A stretch of DNA of 64,000 nucleotides from an uncultured Caulobacter sp. (GCF_937900395.1 NZ_CALCDX010000045.1:1-64000); one strand, 5' to 3'. Positions 1 to 11,542 are shown, counted from the stretch's first letter. The notes: generated by a model from the sequence alone, not told the origin. Made by a program: numbers and translations.

Positions 1-284
1 GCCTGACCGGCGAGAAATCCCGGCCCGACCTGGTCCAAGGTTGGGGGCAAGGTCATCAAACTAGAAAATTCTAGCTCAAACCGGTCCAGTTTCTAGGAGC
101 AGATCACAGCCCCTCGGACGCAGATCACCATGGACTTCCTGTGCGCCCAGTTGTCGAATATCGCAAAAATTCTCGTACTTGCGGTCAACACTAACGCCGC
201 AAGTTCGGCCGGAGCAGAATAAAAGATCAAAGGAAGACCAATACCGCTCTCCCCTAAGGCTCCGCAACACCTAGTATATTCAGC
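1..284. other. Non-coding left edge of window
   Basis: No gene is supported here. The stretch lies downstream of the kdsD stop on the minus strand and is AT-richer than most of the window. It holds a small perfect inverted repeat at 61-74 (CTAGAA-AA-TTCTAG). A 64-codon minus-strand reading frame at 76-270 has no recognisable domain or ribosome binding site and is not called. Confidence 0.4.
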
Positions 285-1235
285 TTATCTCTTCAATATA
301 CCAACTAGATCCTCCCCCTCCAGAACAAGAAGAGAGGATACGCCATTGAGATCCATGCTGCCCCACGCGGTCTCGAGCCGCACATCTTTAGATACATGCA
401 AGGGGTTACTCGTCATGATGTCCCTTGCAAATCGATCGAAGACGTCTTTGCCAAAACGCTCTAGAGCCCGACGAACGTCACCATCGGTGATGATGCCCCA
501 GCCTTTTTCACAGCGCACGACCGCCAAGCCCAGCTTCGACTGCGTTACCCTCCGCAAGACGTCAATCATACTAGTCGACTCTTCAACTATTGGCAGATTT
601 GACGAAACCATCTCGTGTTGAACTTTGCTTAGGAGCCTACGCCCGAGAGCGCCGCCCGGATGAAAACGGGCAAAATTCTCAGGCTTAAAGTCCCTTGCCT
701 CCATCAAGGTCACGGCCAGAGCGTCTCCCATTGCTAAGGTCGCGGTAGTCGAAGAGGTGGGGGCCAGCTGCAACGCACAAGCTTCACTACTGACATAGAC
801 GCTGAGATGGCAATCGGAAGCCATCGCGAGCGTGGACTTAGCGTTTCCAGTAATTGCAATCAGGAAATTTTTATTATCCCTTAAGAAGGGAAGCAGCTTC
901 ACCACTTCATCAGTTTCTCCGGAGTACGATATAGCCACGAATATGTCTTCCGCCGTGACCATGCCCAGATCGCCATGGTAGGCTTCACCCGGGTGCATGA
1001 AGAAGCTTGGAGTACCGGTACTTGCCAGCGTGGCGGCAATTTTCTTTCCAATTATGCCGGACTTCCCCATGCCGCAAACGATAACCCGGCCCGAAGAACT
1101 CAGAACACGTCGAACGGCCTCGCTGAAGCTATCTCCCAGCTGTTCACTCAACCGCGAGATGGCCTCGGCTTCAATCTCAAAGACTCGCCGGGCTGACGCT
1201 GAATAATCTTTTTCAAGCACCAAAGACGCGAGCAT
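285..1235 (-). CDS. kdsD: Arabinose-5-phosphate isomerase, KdsD/KpsF family
   Basis: Interconverts D-ribulose 5-phosphate and D-arabinose 5-phosphate, the first step of Kdo synthesis in the cytoplasm. The N-terminal half is a SIS sugar-isomerase domain (about residues 40-175) with the CGMGKSG phosphosugar loop near residue 54 and the HPGEAYHGDLGM segment near 81. Two CBS repeats follow (about 205-316). The ATG overlaps the kdsB stop (TAATG) and has a GAGGAA ribosome binding site, so it is translationally coupled. The protein ends at VGILKR and lacks the roughly ten residues with the HDLL motif that normally close the second CBS repeat, so the C-terminus looks trimmed. It is the last gene of the kdsA-kdsB-kdsD run and is probably specific to this surface-glycan cluster. 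Confidence 0.93.
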   Translation of the reverse strand: MLASLVLEKDYSASARRVFEIEAEAISRLSEQLGDSFSEAVRRVLSSSGRVIVCGMGKSGIIGKKIAATLASTGTPSFFMHPGEAYHGDLGMVTAEDIFVAISYSGETDEVVKLLPFLRDNKNFLIAITGNAKSTLAMASDCHLSVYVSSEACALQLAPTSSTTATLAMGDALAVTLMEARDFKPENFARFHPGGALGRRLLSKVQHEMVSSNLPIVEESTSMIDVLRRVTQSKLGLAVVRCEKGWGIITDGDVRRALERFGKDVFDRFARDIMTSNPLHVSKDVRLETAWGSMDLNGVSSLLVLEGEDLVGILKR

Positions 1236-2029
1236 TATTCCATTCCTCTAATTAACGTAGATACTCGAACGACATCTTCGGCGGTATCAACACCGTGAGG
1301 AGGCGTGCCGCCCCACCACATAGTCTTGATGGATATTCCCATCCAGAGAGCTCGTAATTGCTCCAACTTCTCGACCTGCTCGAGCATACAAGCACTTTGG
1401 GTCGTAAGCCGCTGAAGTGTCGCGTTGCGGTACGCGTAGAGTCCAACATGCTTCAAGTAGGCATCTAACGGCCACAGGCCTTCTGGACAATCACGAGAAA
1501 ATGGAATTGGTGATCTGGAGAAATAGAGCGCGTTATTCCCCGCCCCAAGAACCACCTTTACTACATTCAGGTCATGGATGTCGCTTCTGCGCGCTACTGG
1601 CGTTACCACTGTAGCCATTTCAATGTCATCATTATCACAGAAATCCGCGAATGCTTGAAGCAGATCCCGTGGGATTAATGGCTCGTCCCCCTGCACGTTG
1701 AGAACAACATCTCTGTCGCTCCACCCCCTAAGCCGCGCAACCTCGGCTGCGCGATCTGTACCGGACTCATGGCCAGCTAGGGTCATGACGCCTGGTATAT
1801 CATTGTGGTGCAAAGCGGCGAGTACCCGATCGTCATCCGTTGCGACCACAACATCCGCCGCGACGAGGGCCCTCCGCACAGCCTCGTAGACCCTCACAAC
1901 CATCGGCTTCCCCGCCAGATCGATAAGAGGCTTGCCTGGAAGTCGGGACGATCCATAGCGCGCAGGAATGACCACCCTGAGCGTCGGCCTACCGGCCTTT
2001 GAAGAGAAACTCAAAGCATCCTCACACAC
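1235..2029 (-). CDS. kdsB: CMP-Kdo synthetase (3-deoxy-manno-octulosonate cytidylyltransferase)
   Basis: Activates Kdo with CTP to CMP-Kdo, the sugar donor for lipid A core or Kdo-containing capsules. The nucleotide-binding motif IPARYGSSRLPGKPL lies at residues 21-35 and VQGDEPLI at about 113-120, both typical of the KdsB nucleotidyltransferase fold. At 264 residues it is slightly longer than usual (about 250) because of an N-terminal extension. The start is a GTG with a GGGGCG stretch about ten bases upstream. It follows kdsA after a 27-base gap and overlaps kdsD by one base, so the three genes form one operon. Confidence 0.95.
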   Translation of the reverse strand: MCEDALSFSSKAGRPTLRVVIPARYGSSRLPGKPLIDLAGKPMVVRVYEAVRRALVAADVVVATDDDRVLAALHHNDIPGVMTLAGHESGTDRAAEVARLRGWSDRDVVLNVQGDEPLIPRDLLQAFADFCDNDDIEMATVVTPVARRSDIHDLNVVKVVLGAGNNALYFSRSPIPFSRDCPEGLWPLDAYLKHVGLYAYRNATLQRLTTQSACMLEQVEKLEQLRALWMGISIKTMWWGGTPPHGVDTAEDVVRVSTLIRGME

Positions 2030-2056
2030 AATTGTAACGCCCCGAACACTCCGAAA

Positions 2057-3987
<1,931 letters not shown>

Positions 3988-4007
<20 letters not shown>

Positions 4008-4566
4008 TCGATCCCGCCCTTTCCCAAACACCAGAGTCCCGATTGAAGCGCTTCACCACTCTTGCGGGCACGCCAACGACGACCGAGTGAGCGGGAAAGT
4101 GGCCCCTAACAACCGAATTCGCGCCCACGATGCAGCCATCTCCAAGTGCCGTTCCGGCCTGGATGCAGGCCCCAGCACCAATGAAGCAGTTCCTCCCTAT
4201 CCGCGTCCGCGCATTGAGGAACGGCTGATCAATGACTGATTTTTCGACATCACGGTATTCATGGTCTATATCAGTAATAACAACATTGCCTGTAACAATT
4301 GTTCCCTCATCTATCACCAACTCCGACGCACACGTTATATGCACATTTTGTCCAATTCGGACATTTCTCCTGATTTCGAGCCTCCCCTCCCCATGCACTT
4401 CAATCCTTATCCCCGGGAGGATACGAACTCTTTCCGCGATGAATATCTTACTTGCCCCAAGGAGAAAGATTGGCCTACCCAGATAACCCGGGACCTTAAA
4501 CGAACCAAATAGTAGATTATATATCGCTGCACGAATTGCCCAGATAGCCTTGTAAATATTATGCAA
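3988..4566 (-). CDS. Left-handed beta-helix (hexapeptide) acyltransferase
   Basis: A 192-residue protein with hexapeptide repeats: imperfect [LIV]-G-x4 turns run from about residue 45 to 150 (RRNVRIGQNVHI, TRIGRNCFIGAGACI, LGDGCIVGANSVV), followed by the usual VVGVPARVVKRF tail. These cytoplasmic trimers acetylate sugars using acetyl-CoA. The only possible start is TTG 4566, because a stop lies five codons upstream; it has a strong AAGGGGGG ribosome binding site and overlaps the upstream gene by 8 bases. It resembles maltose O-acetyltransferase or colanic-acid-type acetyltransferases, but the acceptor is unknown. Confidence 0.85.
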
Positions 4567-5833
4567 TGCGCCCCCCTTTTACAGCTTCCAGAAGCCTAGC
4601 GTCCTGATCGGAGCTATCATTGTACCACACCCTTAAGCGGGATAGGCGCCTTCTCATTTCTTCTGGAGCGTCCACATCTTTTCTGATCGCGGCTAAAATA
4701 CTATCGGTATCGCCGTAGCTCAGCCCATCAACACGGAATACGTCGGCCAAGCTGCCGTCATCGAACAGGTATGTGGGGTGAAGTACCTCTAGCACTTCAA
4801 CTATCGCGCCTGACATGTGCCCCAGACTAAATGACACCATTGATAAGTACTCATGGATTCCCATGTGCACTATGTCTTCACAGTTTTCATCTATGAGCGG
4901 CCTGAGTGAATCCAACTTTGTATGGGGGTGAGCCCTCACCAAATATCTCAACCCCACCGACCGCGAGACTTCCTTAGCGGCTTCCAATAAAGCGAGATTC
5001 GCACTCATCCCGTTTGCGCCATTCAGCATCACGCCGAAAAGCTTCTGGCCGGCCATGGGCCGAGGGACGGAAGAGAGACCGTCCCACTTCCTTATCCATC
5101 CGGTTACGCAAAAGCGGCTCCTCTCAATCCCCACGCGCGAAAACTCGGCTCGAGTTGCCTCCCCCCAGCATAACATACAATCACTGACGAAATTCGCGTA
5201 TGCTTCAGCATCCGCGCTCATGTTGGTCTTATCCAGCAGCCGATATTGGCCATGCTGAGCGGTTACCGTATGGACGCCCTGGACCTTTGCCATCTGTGCA
5301 ATGAGGTTGTCTAAAGGGAACGCATCGCAGAACGTCACCAGTCGCCGCCTCTGGAGCAGGAGCGACGCCAAGGTGCTCTGGTATGATCTATACTTGGCAA
5401 TCAAAAGCGCTGCACAGAGGCGGTCAATACCATGGGCGCGATAGCCAGAGACGGCCTTCAGTGCAGGTAATACTTCCATCATCGTTCTAAAAATTTGAAA
5501 GGGATTCAGCGTTTCCGTCACTTCGACGTACGCACCTCCTTCTCCGGCTGCTCGTAGAAGCGCATCAATGACGAAATCATAATCATGCCTCCCCTTGCTT
5601 TTCGAAGAGTAAAATACTAATATTTCCCCTTCCCCTGGAGATACTGCGTTGAGTTTAGCAGAATAAAAAAGCGCAAATAGAGCCCTCTTCGCTGCCGCAA
5701 GAATGGATTCGTCATAGAGTTGCGTGGCGATCACATTTGCATAATTAATGCCGCCCGCCTCAGCGGATTTGCTCAATTTAAATTGATTGATCAGTTTATG
5801 CGCGCGGTAGGCATTTTGGACACTGGTCGCCAT
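4559..5833 (-). CDS. Putative GT-B-like polysaccharide glycosyltransferase
   Basis: A 424-residue soluble protein that I recognise only in outline. The VTAQHGQYRLLD segment near residue 200, MLCWGEATRAEF near 230, and the later RAHPHTKLDS and SFSLGHMSGAIVEVL segments resemble capsule and Kdo/CDP-glycerol-type transferases with a GT-B fold, where a glycine/His pair and a C-terminal sugar-nucleotide site are typical. Position inside a Kdo and flippase cluster supports a role in building the repeat unit. The start ATG 5833 overlaps the flippase stop (TGATG), which argues against the longer reading frame upstream. A Kdo transferase role is possible but not proven. Confidence 0.6.
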   Translation of the reverse strand: MATSVQNAYRAHKLINQFKLSKSAEAGGINYANVIATQLYDESILAAAKRALFALFYSAKLNAVSPGEGEILVFYSSKSKGRHDYDFVIDALLRAAGEGGAYVEVTETLNPFQIFRTMMEVLPALKAVSGYRAHGIDRLCAALLIAKYRSYQSTLASLLLQRRRLVTFCDAFPLDNLIAQMAKVQGVHTVTAQHGQYRLLDKTNMSADAEAYANFVSDCMLCWGEATRAEFSRVGIERSRFCVTGWIRKWDGLSSVPRPMAGQKLFGVMLNGANGMSANLALLEAAKEVSRSVGLRYLVRAHPHTKLDSLRPLIDENCEDIVHMGIHEYLSMVSFSLGHMSGAIVEVLEVLHPTYLFDDGSLADVFRVDGLSYGDTDSILAAIRKDVDAPEEMRRRLSRLRVWYNDSSDQDARLLEAVKGGRIA

Positions 5834-7098
5834 CAGATAGCTCCGATTTTCTTTGCGCGAAGCATCAGCGCAATGAAGAGCGCTAAGTACGCGACAGGGA
5901 ACGCAGCGCACGCAACTTCAATTTTCGACGTCAGACAGAGCGCAGTAAATGCTGCCAGCCCTAGAATATTCACCCCCCCCTGTGCTATCAGCAAATAGCC
6001 CTCATCGTGTGACATGCTGAGCACTAGCGACAATATAGCGGACACAGAAAAGAGAATTTGCGCCACCAGAAGAACGACCACAACGCAATCCATGTCCGGC
6101 TCTATTTTAGAAAACTTAAACACGTGATTTTGGATAAGTATAACGCCCAGAGATACAACTGCACTGGAGATGAGTACTCCTACCACCGCTCCGCGGGTTA
6201 TCTTTCGGAGCTCATCCTTTCGCCCCGAGGCGTGCAGAGCTGCTATCCGTGACGACAGCGTGAAATTAACGGCTAGCATCACCAAGTTGACCAACGTCGC
6301 CGCCTTCTGCGCGACGATAAAGCCATTGTAGGCAGCAGCGCCGTAGGTAGCGGGAACGATCAGCATGCTGCCCCAAACTAGAACCTGCTGGGCAAGGACC
6401 ACACCGCCCAGCTTGTTTGCCGAACGCCTGTCGGCACGCCCGTCGTGCTCTGTCTTTGGAACCGCCGCTCGCCCAATGGCTAGCTCGGGGTAGCGGCGAA
6501 GGACGACAAGCCCGTAGACCGCAAGTGCCACTGCTCCATAGAGGAGCATCAGATCGAAGGCATCGATGGTCAAGCGCCGCCACGCCATAGCCAGCAGCCC
6601 CGCTATCGAAAGTGTTGGCACAAGAACATTCATTAGGAATGCTGCAAGATTAGTGCGCCCCGCCCCCTGATCCACGCGGGCAGCGCACGCGACTAAAGCC
6701 ATTGCTCCGCTCGCGACCGAAACAACCAGAAGATCCGCTGTCGACAATCGGGGAACGAAGCTACGCACCACCGGAACGTTTACTGAAAGCGCACAGACCA
6801 ACCCAAATGCCATCCAAAGGCCAACGCGCCGATGGGCGAGGCCCAGAAGCATGTTGCTTACAATAGAGCGTTCTTCGCGCGAGCTTGACGCAACACGCCG
6901 TATAATTACCTCGTCGAGTCCCCACCGAAAGCAGATAGAAGCAATGGTGGATATGTTGAATAGTAGGAAAAATTTCGCCGCCGCGCCTGTGTCCAAATAC
7001 CTGGCAACCATAAGGGTGAACGCCACCGCGACGCCGGACCCTCCTCCTCTTATGAGGAGCGTATTGAAAATAGATAGAAGCCTTCTGTATGTAGCCAT
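5833..7098 (-). CDS. Polysaccharide flippase, Wzx/MATE-like
   Basis: A 421-residue integral membrane protein with about twelve hydrophobic segments and few charges between them, the pattern of the Wzx/RfbX (MVF/PST) lipid-linked oligosaccharide flippases. The N-terminal LLIRGGGSGVAVAFTLMVARYLDTGAAA (first 18 or so hydrophobic) and AKFFLLFNISTIASI segments match the usual first two helices. It probably moves the undecaprenyl-linked repeat unit across the inner membrane for the Wzy-like protein encoded next door. It starts three bases after the polymerase stop and overlaps the next gene by one base, so translation is coupled. Confidence 0.82.
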   Translation of the reverse strand: MATYRRLLSIFNTLLIRGGGSGVAVAFTLMVARYLDTGAAAKFFLLFNISTIASICFRWGLDEVIIRRVASSSREERSIVSNMLLGLAHRRVGLWMAFGLVCALSVNVPVVRSFVPRLSTADLLVVSVASGAMALVACAARVDQGAGRTNLAAFLMNVLVPTLSIAGLLAMAWRRLTIDAFDLMLLYGAVALAVYGLVVLRRYPELAIGRAAVPKTEHDGRADRRSANKLGGVVLAQQVLVWGSMLIVPATYGAAAYNGFIVAQKAATLVNLVMLAVNFTLSSRIAALHASGRKDELRKITRGAVVGVLISSAVVSLGVILIQNHVFKFSKIEPDMDCVVVVLLVAQILFSVSAILSLVLSMSHDEGYLLIAQGGVNILGLAAFTALCLTSKIEVACAAFPVAYLALFIALMLRAKKIGAI

Positions 7099-7101
7099 TA
7101 A

Positions 7102-8409
7102 TTAGACCAGTCGCCCGACAACTGCGGCCTTTCGCTCGGACCTTGAGACCCGCCCCCCGACGCGGATCTCCTGGCGTGCTAAGTATATCATCACGAGCAC
7201 GAGAATAACCCCGTTGGCGTAATACTCTCCCATTCTCATCAAGATGATAACTAACGACGATAGATATCCAACATGCATAGCCGTCGCGCGCCCCCCCTTA
7301 CTGATGTTGGCCCACGCCCAGCCGATCGCTGCGACGAAGAATAGCCAGGCGAAGATCCCCAACTCGGCGGTCAGCCGGGAAAACATCGACGTTCCGGATC
7401 CCCGTCCTGGGATACCAACGCGGTAAGTAGGCATCTCATAGCCAAATATATATCTATCAAATGCTGAGCTATAGAGGCCGAATCCAGTCCCAAGGCCATA
7501 ATTGTCAGAGAGGGATTTAAAGGCGATAGATGTATTGACCGCATTTGAATACGTGCTCATGTTCATACCTCGCCTCAGCGTGAGCTGTCCGCTTGAGATA
7601 AGGTCAATTGTATCATTCAGCCTTAGCTGAAAAAATTCGAGACTCACAAGATAGTATATCGCCACGACGGCCAATGGCAGTGACGCAGCCAATATCCACG
7701 AGCGCCTGATATCCGTGGAGATGAGAATTGAGAGAGCCACGGCCACGAACAATCCAAGATACCCAAGCGACGAAGTCGAAAATAAAATTGCGGTAATGAC
7801 AATAATGCCAGAAAAGCTGATCTTAAAATCACGAATAAAATTTGAAATATAGAAAGCGCCTGCCGGCACCAAGGCACACGCGTAGAAAGCCGGCTCGACG
7901 CTGAGGCCCGAAACTCCTAAAAATGAGCCATAGTTTTTCGCGCGTGCCGTAGTGAAGGACAGAATGTTGAAGCCGGAGACGACAAAAATAACCTGCTGAA
8001 CGACGCCCAGAATGGCGAAGAATCCAGCAACCTTTAGGTATCTGTCAAAAAGGGTGCGCGTTTTCCTTCCGCAGAGATTGTAAATCGCAGTGTAGAATGC
8101 AACAAAAAACAGCGCGAGGGACAATTTTGAAATCATTGACACAACGCTATCCGCCCTCAGCCCGTCATTCCTCGAGCTAACAAGGAGACCAACTAGTGAA
8201 ACGAACATAGTTATCAGGTACGCAGCCACATACGGGGACGTAATTCCAAAACTCGACGTTCTTATAGCCATGAATATATACACAGCAAGCATTAATATGT
8301 AGCTGAAGTACAGAACACCCATAGGCGTGCTTACGTATATGCCCGATATGAATATGGTCGAAAGGGCGAGCCATATAAGAATTTCATTTGGAGACCAGGC
8401 CGATTTCAT
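7102..8409 (-). CDS. O-antigen polymerase/ligase-like membrane protein (Wzy/WaaL type)
   Basis: A protein of about 435 residues with ten to twelve predicted membrane helices and a long soluble loop between residues about 270 and 350 that carries NYGLGTGFGLYSSAFDRY and GRGSGTSMFSRLTAELG. This helix pattern with one large periplasmic loop is typical of Wzy polymerases and O-antigen ligases, which are hard to tell apart. Neighbouring Wzx-like flippase favours Wzy. ATG 8409 is chosen because AAAGGA lies nine bases upstream; ATG 8451 in the same frame is an alternative. Weak primary-sequence conservation of this family limits certainty. Confidence 0.75.
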   Translation of the reverse strand: MKSAWSPNEILIWLALSTIFISGIYVSTPMGVLYFSYILMLAVYIFMAIRTSSFGITSPYVAAYLITMFVSLVGLLVSSRNDGLRADSVVSMISKLSLALFFVAFYTAIYNLCGRKTRTLFDRYLKVAGFFAILGVVQQVIFVVSGFNILSFTTARAKNYGSFLGVSGLSVEPAFYACALVPAGAFYISNFIRDFKISFSGIIVITAILFSTSSLGYLGLFVAVALSILISTDIRRSWILAASLPLAVVAIYYLVSLEFFQLRLNDTIDLISSGQLTLRRGMNMSTYSNAVNTSIAFKSLSDNYGLGTGFGLYSSAFDRYIFGYEMPTYRVGIPGRGSGTSMFSRLTAELGIFAWLFFVAAIGWAWANISKGGRATAMHVGYLSSLVIILMRMGEYYANGVILVLVMIYLARQEIRVGGRVSRSERKAAVVGRLV

Positions 8410-8613
8410 TATAGGCATTCCTTTCGGCCTGCGGCTGACGGTTCCATACATTAGCCCTCACCTATGCGCCCAAACGGAGGCCTAGCACGCTTTGCGCGCC
8501 TAATAGCGGAACAGCCGAAAGGACGGAAGCGACAGTCGCGTCAGTGGGGCTCAATACGCGCGGCGCAGCCCCGTTCCCATTCGCGCCCAACTAGCTCTCC
8601 GGGGCGGTGATGA

Positions 8614-9918
8614 CTAGTTTGACCACTGAACTACCTCGGCTTCAAAGCCATCAATGATAGTGCTTTTGCGCCATCGGCTTTCCGCCCGCTCTCGCGCAGC
8701 CACTCCGAGCAATATCCGACGCTTCGGATCTTGCGCGAGCTCGAGTATCGCGCACGTCATCGCCGAAGCATCGGGCGGAACGTTAATTCCGCACCCTTCA
8801 ACCTCGGCATACAAGCCGGTGCCCGCGGCCGCCATGGCGACGACTGGACGCCCAGACGCAAGCATTCCGGTCAATTTGGAAGGCAGAACCAGATCCGCCG
8901 CCTCGGCGCGCTGGGGGAGAAGGTGGATATCCGCCGTCCCGAGTAGCTCCGACAAACGCTCAAGGGGCTGTAGCGAAAGAAACTTCACGTTGGGCAACCC
9001 TCTACAGGCTTGCTCCAGCGCAGGCTTCGCGGGCCCATCACCGCACAGAACAAGCTGGACCGGTGGCGCGTGCTCGGTCAATCTGGTTGCGACCTCAGCT
9101 AAAGCCTCAAGACCTTGCTTGCTTGCCATGTTTCCCGAATAAAGGGCCACGATTTCGTGCGGTAGTATCCCCAGTTCCCGTCGATAAGCAGTGTTGGGGT
9201 CAGTAACCACCTGAACCTGATCAACGTCTACCCAGTTTCTAAACTCTCTGACTCTGCGATGTTCAACGCCTTTCTGCTTCAAGCGATCGACCATGGCGGG
9301 CGAGATGCTCGAAACGCGATCGAACGCCTTCAGCAACCACGTCTCGAAGGACAGAGCCGCCCCTTTAAGCCAGTTACTCTTCACGATGCCCAAATCGAAG
9401 GCCGCATCTACCTCAAAATCTTGAACATGTAACCAAGTGAATGCCCCGGAAAACTTACCTGCGGTGAGTGCTACGCTCGCCGATGTCAATGTTGGGGCCA
9501 CCGAGAAAACAACATGCGGCTTGAGACGCTTGGCGACACGAAGCGCCGGAGGCAACGCAGCAAGCGCAAACGATGCCAAATGGATAATACGCTTCAGTCC
9601 ACTGGGGTCGGCGGGAACGTAAAGCGGGGTCCTATGCAATTGGACTCCATTCATCTCTTCACGATACCATTTCGTGGCGCTATAATTTTCGTATACTGCC
9701 CAGGTCGGGTAGTAGGGTGGCCCCGATATAACCTCCACTTCATGGCCACGCCGCGCCAACTCTTCGGCTAGCTCAGTTGTATATTTTGCGCATCCGACCA
9801 GCTCTGGCGCGTAGTTCAACGCGATAATCAGCACACGAAGCTTGCCGACGACGCTCATCTCCTCAGTATCCGACAACTTGCATACGGTCTCCTCCTTTAG
9901 CACCACGCCCCTCATCAT
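8614..9918 (-). CDS. Glycosyltransferase family 4, WcaI-like
   Basis: A GT-B glycosyltransferase of 434 residues in the WcaI (colanic acid) subgroup. The N-terminal segment LNYAPELVGCAKYTTELAEE near residues 33-52, followed by GPPYYPTW, is the subgroup signature. The C-terminal domain has LVLCGDGPAKPALE and VLPSKLTGMLASGRPVVA, where the donor sugar is bound. It would add one sugar to the lipid-linked repeat on the cytoplasmic face. The start is uncertain: ATG 9918 and 9915 are adjacent, and ATG 9858 gives the usual family N-terminus but has its GAGGAG too close. It is separated from the polymerase by about 200 bases. Confidence 0.88.
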   Translation of the reverse strand: MMRGVVLKEETVCKLSDTEEMSVVGKLRVLIIALNYAPELVGCAKYTTELAEELARRGHEVEVISGPPYYPTWAVYENYSATKWYREEMNGVQLHRTPLYVPADPSGLKRIIHLASFALAALPPALRVAKRLKPHVVFSVAPTLTSASVALTAGKFSGAFTWLHVQDFEVDAAFDLGIVKSNWLKGAALSFETWLLKAFDRVSSISPAMVDRLKQKGVEHRRVREFRNWVDVDQVQVVTDPNTAYRRELGILPHEIVALYSGNMASKQGLEALAEVATRLTEHAPPVQLVLCGDGPAKPALEQACRGLPNVKFLSLQPLERLSELLGTADIHLLPQRAEAADLVLPSKLTGMLASGRPVVAMAAAGTGLYAEVEGCGINVPPDASAMTCAILELAQDPKRRILLGVAARERAESRWRKSTIIDGFEAEVVQWSN

Positions 9919-10042
9919 CTACGAAGATCTCTCGTGCCCCGCCCCGGCGAATGCCGCGCTCCCCAACTGGAGATCGGCCTATGGAGAGGGTGGACACCGG
10001 CTCGACCGCAACCCGGTACGCGAATAGAAGGGCACAATGCCC

Positions 10043-10630
10043 CTATACACAGATCGCGGCGCCTCGCCGGTCGCGAATGCGGCGAAGTGGTTCGCCGACG
10101 TATACCCCATAGGGTTCGGTATCATGTCGAACAATCGAGCGCGCAGCGACGACCGACCCCTGCCCTATCGTCACTCCAGGATGGACAAAGACGCCTGCGG
10201 CGACCCACGCCTCGCTCTCAATCTTAATAGGCTTAGCGAAAATGTCGAAAGCTGGGGACGTCATGTCATGAGAGCCGGTACATAGATAGCAGTACTGGGA
10301 AACCACCGCATCCGGGCCAATGTATATTTCTCCCAAACTATACAGTTCGGCAAAGTCGCCTACCCATGCGTTATCTCCGATGGACAATTTCCATGGATAC
10401 GTCACTCTTACGGTGGGGCGCACCAGTACATTTTTACCTATGCGGGCACCAAACCGCCGCAGAAGCCAGCTTCTCCAAGAGTACATGAACTGTGGCGACC
10501 AAGCGAACAGCGTCGCCTGTGTTAGCCACCAAATCTGGACAATGAAACTCGACCGTCCGCGAAACCCTTCCGGGATTCGGAAGCTGGACAACGACTGAAC
10601 GGGGATCCTGCTCGACACAACTAAATCCAA
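10043..10630 (-). CDS. Colanic-acid-type acetyltransferase, WcaF-like
   Basis: A 195-residue hexapeptide acetyltransferase. The RRFGARIGKNVLVRPTVRV turn near residue 58, the NAWVGDFAELYSLGEI segment, YCYLCTGSHDM near 115 and GVFVHPGVTIGQGSVVAARS near 145 match the WcaF family that O-acetylates exopolysaccharide sugars. It lies next to the WcaI-like transferase, as in colanic-acid loci. The start is uncertain: TTG 10630 is the longest choice and GTG 10618 is four codons in; neither has a strong ribosome binding site. Confidence 0.86.
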   Translation of the reverse strand: MDLVVSSRIPVQSLSSFRIPEGFRGRSSFIVQIWWLTQATLFAWSPQFMYSWRSWLLRRFGARIGKNVLVRPTVRVTYPWKLSIGDNAWVGDFAELYSLGEIYIGPDAVVSQYCYLCTGSHDMTSPAFDIFAKPIKIESEAWVAAGVFVHPGVTIGQGSVVAARSIVRHDTEPYGVYVGEPLRRIRDRRGAAICV

Positions 10631-10888
10631 TCAAACACATCGCGGAAATGGAAAGGGTTGGGGCAAGGCTCGCCGTTCTGAAAATGATGAGTTGCCCTCT
10701 ACAACAAGATTGCAACACGTCTTAACCCTGCCGCAGCTCCCACCTTCGAAGGAAATCATTGGCCTCGCCGCAGGTTTACTCGCCCGAGCCCGCCGACAAA
10801 TGGAACGAACGTTGGGCAATTAGGGATCGCGTTACTAATTCAGTCGCTTACTAATGAGTCGCGACAAATAGCGATCTTCACCAGAGGT

Positions 10889-11542
10889 TTAATACGCGTT
10901 CTCAGCCATCAGCAAATGCGGCACGGTCATCAACAGAATTTTGACGTCGCCACTGAGGGTCCAGCGCTCGATATAGTCGTTGTCCGCGTCAACGCGGGCG
11001 GCCATCGCCTCCACAGCATTGGTACCACCGCGAAGACCCTTGATTTGGGCCAGGCCCGTCAGACCGGGACGCGCGCGGAAACGAAGGTGGTAGTTGGCGA
11101 TCTGAGCGCCGTAGTGCTCGTCGTGCGCCAGGGCATGGGGACGCGGCCCCACGATCGACATGTCGCCGCGCAGGACGTTCAGCAGCTGCGGCAACTCGTC
11201 GATGCTGGTCTTGCGGATGATCCGACCGACCGTGGTGATGCGATCATCGTCCCGTTTGGCCTGAACGACCTTAGAGCCGTTCTCCTGGCACCGCATCGAA
11301 CGGAACTTGAAGATCGTGAAGGCCTGGCCGTTCAGGCCGCCGCGCGACTGGCGGAAGAGAACCGGTCCCGGCGACTCCAGCTTGATCAGAACGGCGACGA
11401 GCGCGAGCAGCGGCGCGAAGAAGAGCAATGCGCCCCCAGCCACCAGAACGTCCATCGCTCGCTTGAGCGGATCCTTCGCCACCGGAGACGCCTGAACGGC
11501 GCATGGCAGCTGTTCCGCTGTCGGATTAGATACGATCAGCAC
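10889..11542 (-). CDS. Polyprenyl-phosphate sugar phosphotransferase (initiating transferase, PssY/PssZ-like)
   Basis: A monotopic phosphoglycosyl transferase of 217 residues that links the first sugar phosphate to undecaprenyl phosphate. It has the short form: one hydrophobic membrane-dipping helix (about residues 29-53, ending ESPGPVLFRQ) and the catalytic part with FKFRSMR, the SIDELPQLLNVLRGDMSIVG block holding the Asp-Glu pair, and RPGLTGLAQIKG. It lacks the four-helix N-terminal region of HfsE/WcaJ, like the PssY/PssZ enzymes of Caulobacter. The start is GTG. GC content is higher than in genes 1-10, so it may belong to the host background. Confidence 0.9.
   Translation of the reverse strand: MLIVSNPTAEQLPCAVQASPVAKDPLKRAMDVLVAGGALLFFAPLLALVAVLIKLESPGPVLFRQSRGGLNGQAFTIFKFRSMRCQENGSKVVQAKRDDDRITTVGRIIRKTSIDELPQLLNVLRGDMSIVGPRPHALAHDEHYGAQIANYHLRFRARPGLTGLAQIKGLRGGTNAVEAMAARVDADNDYIERWTLSGDVKILLMTVPHLLMAENAY

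Noticed and set aside
76..270. 64-codon minus-strand frame at the left edge
   Set aside because: No domain, ribosome binding site or conserved feature; could be an open frame by chance.
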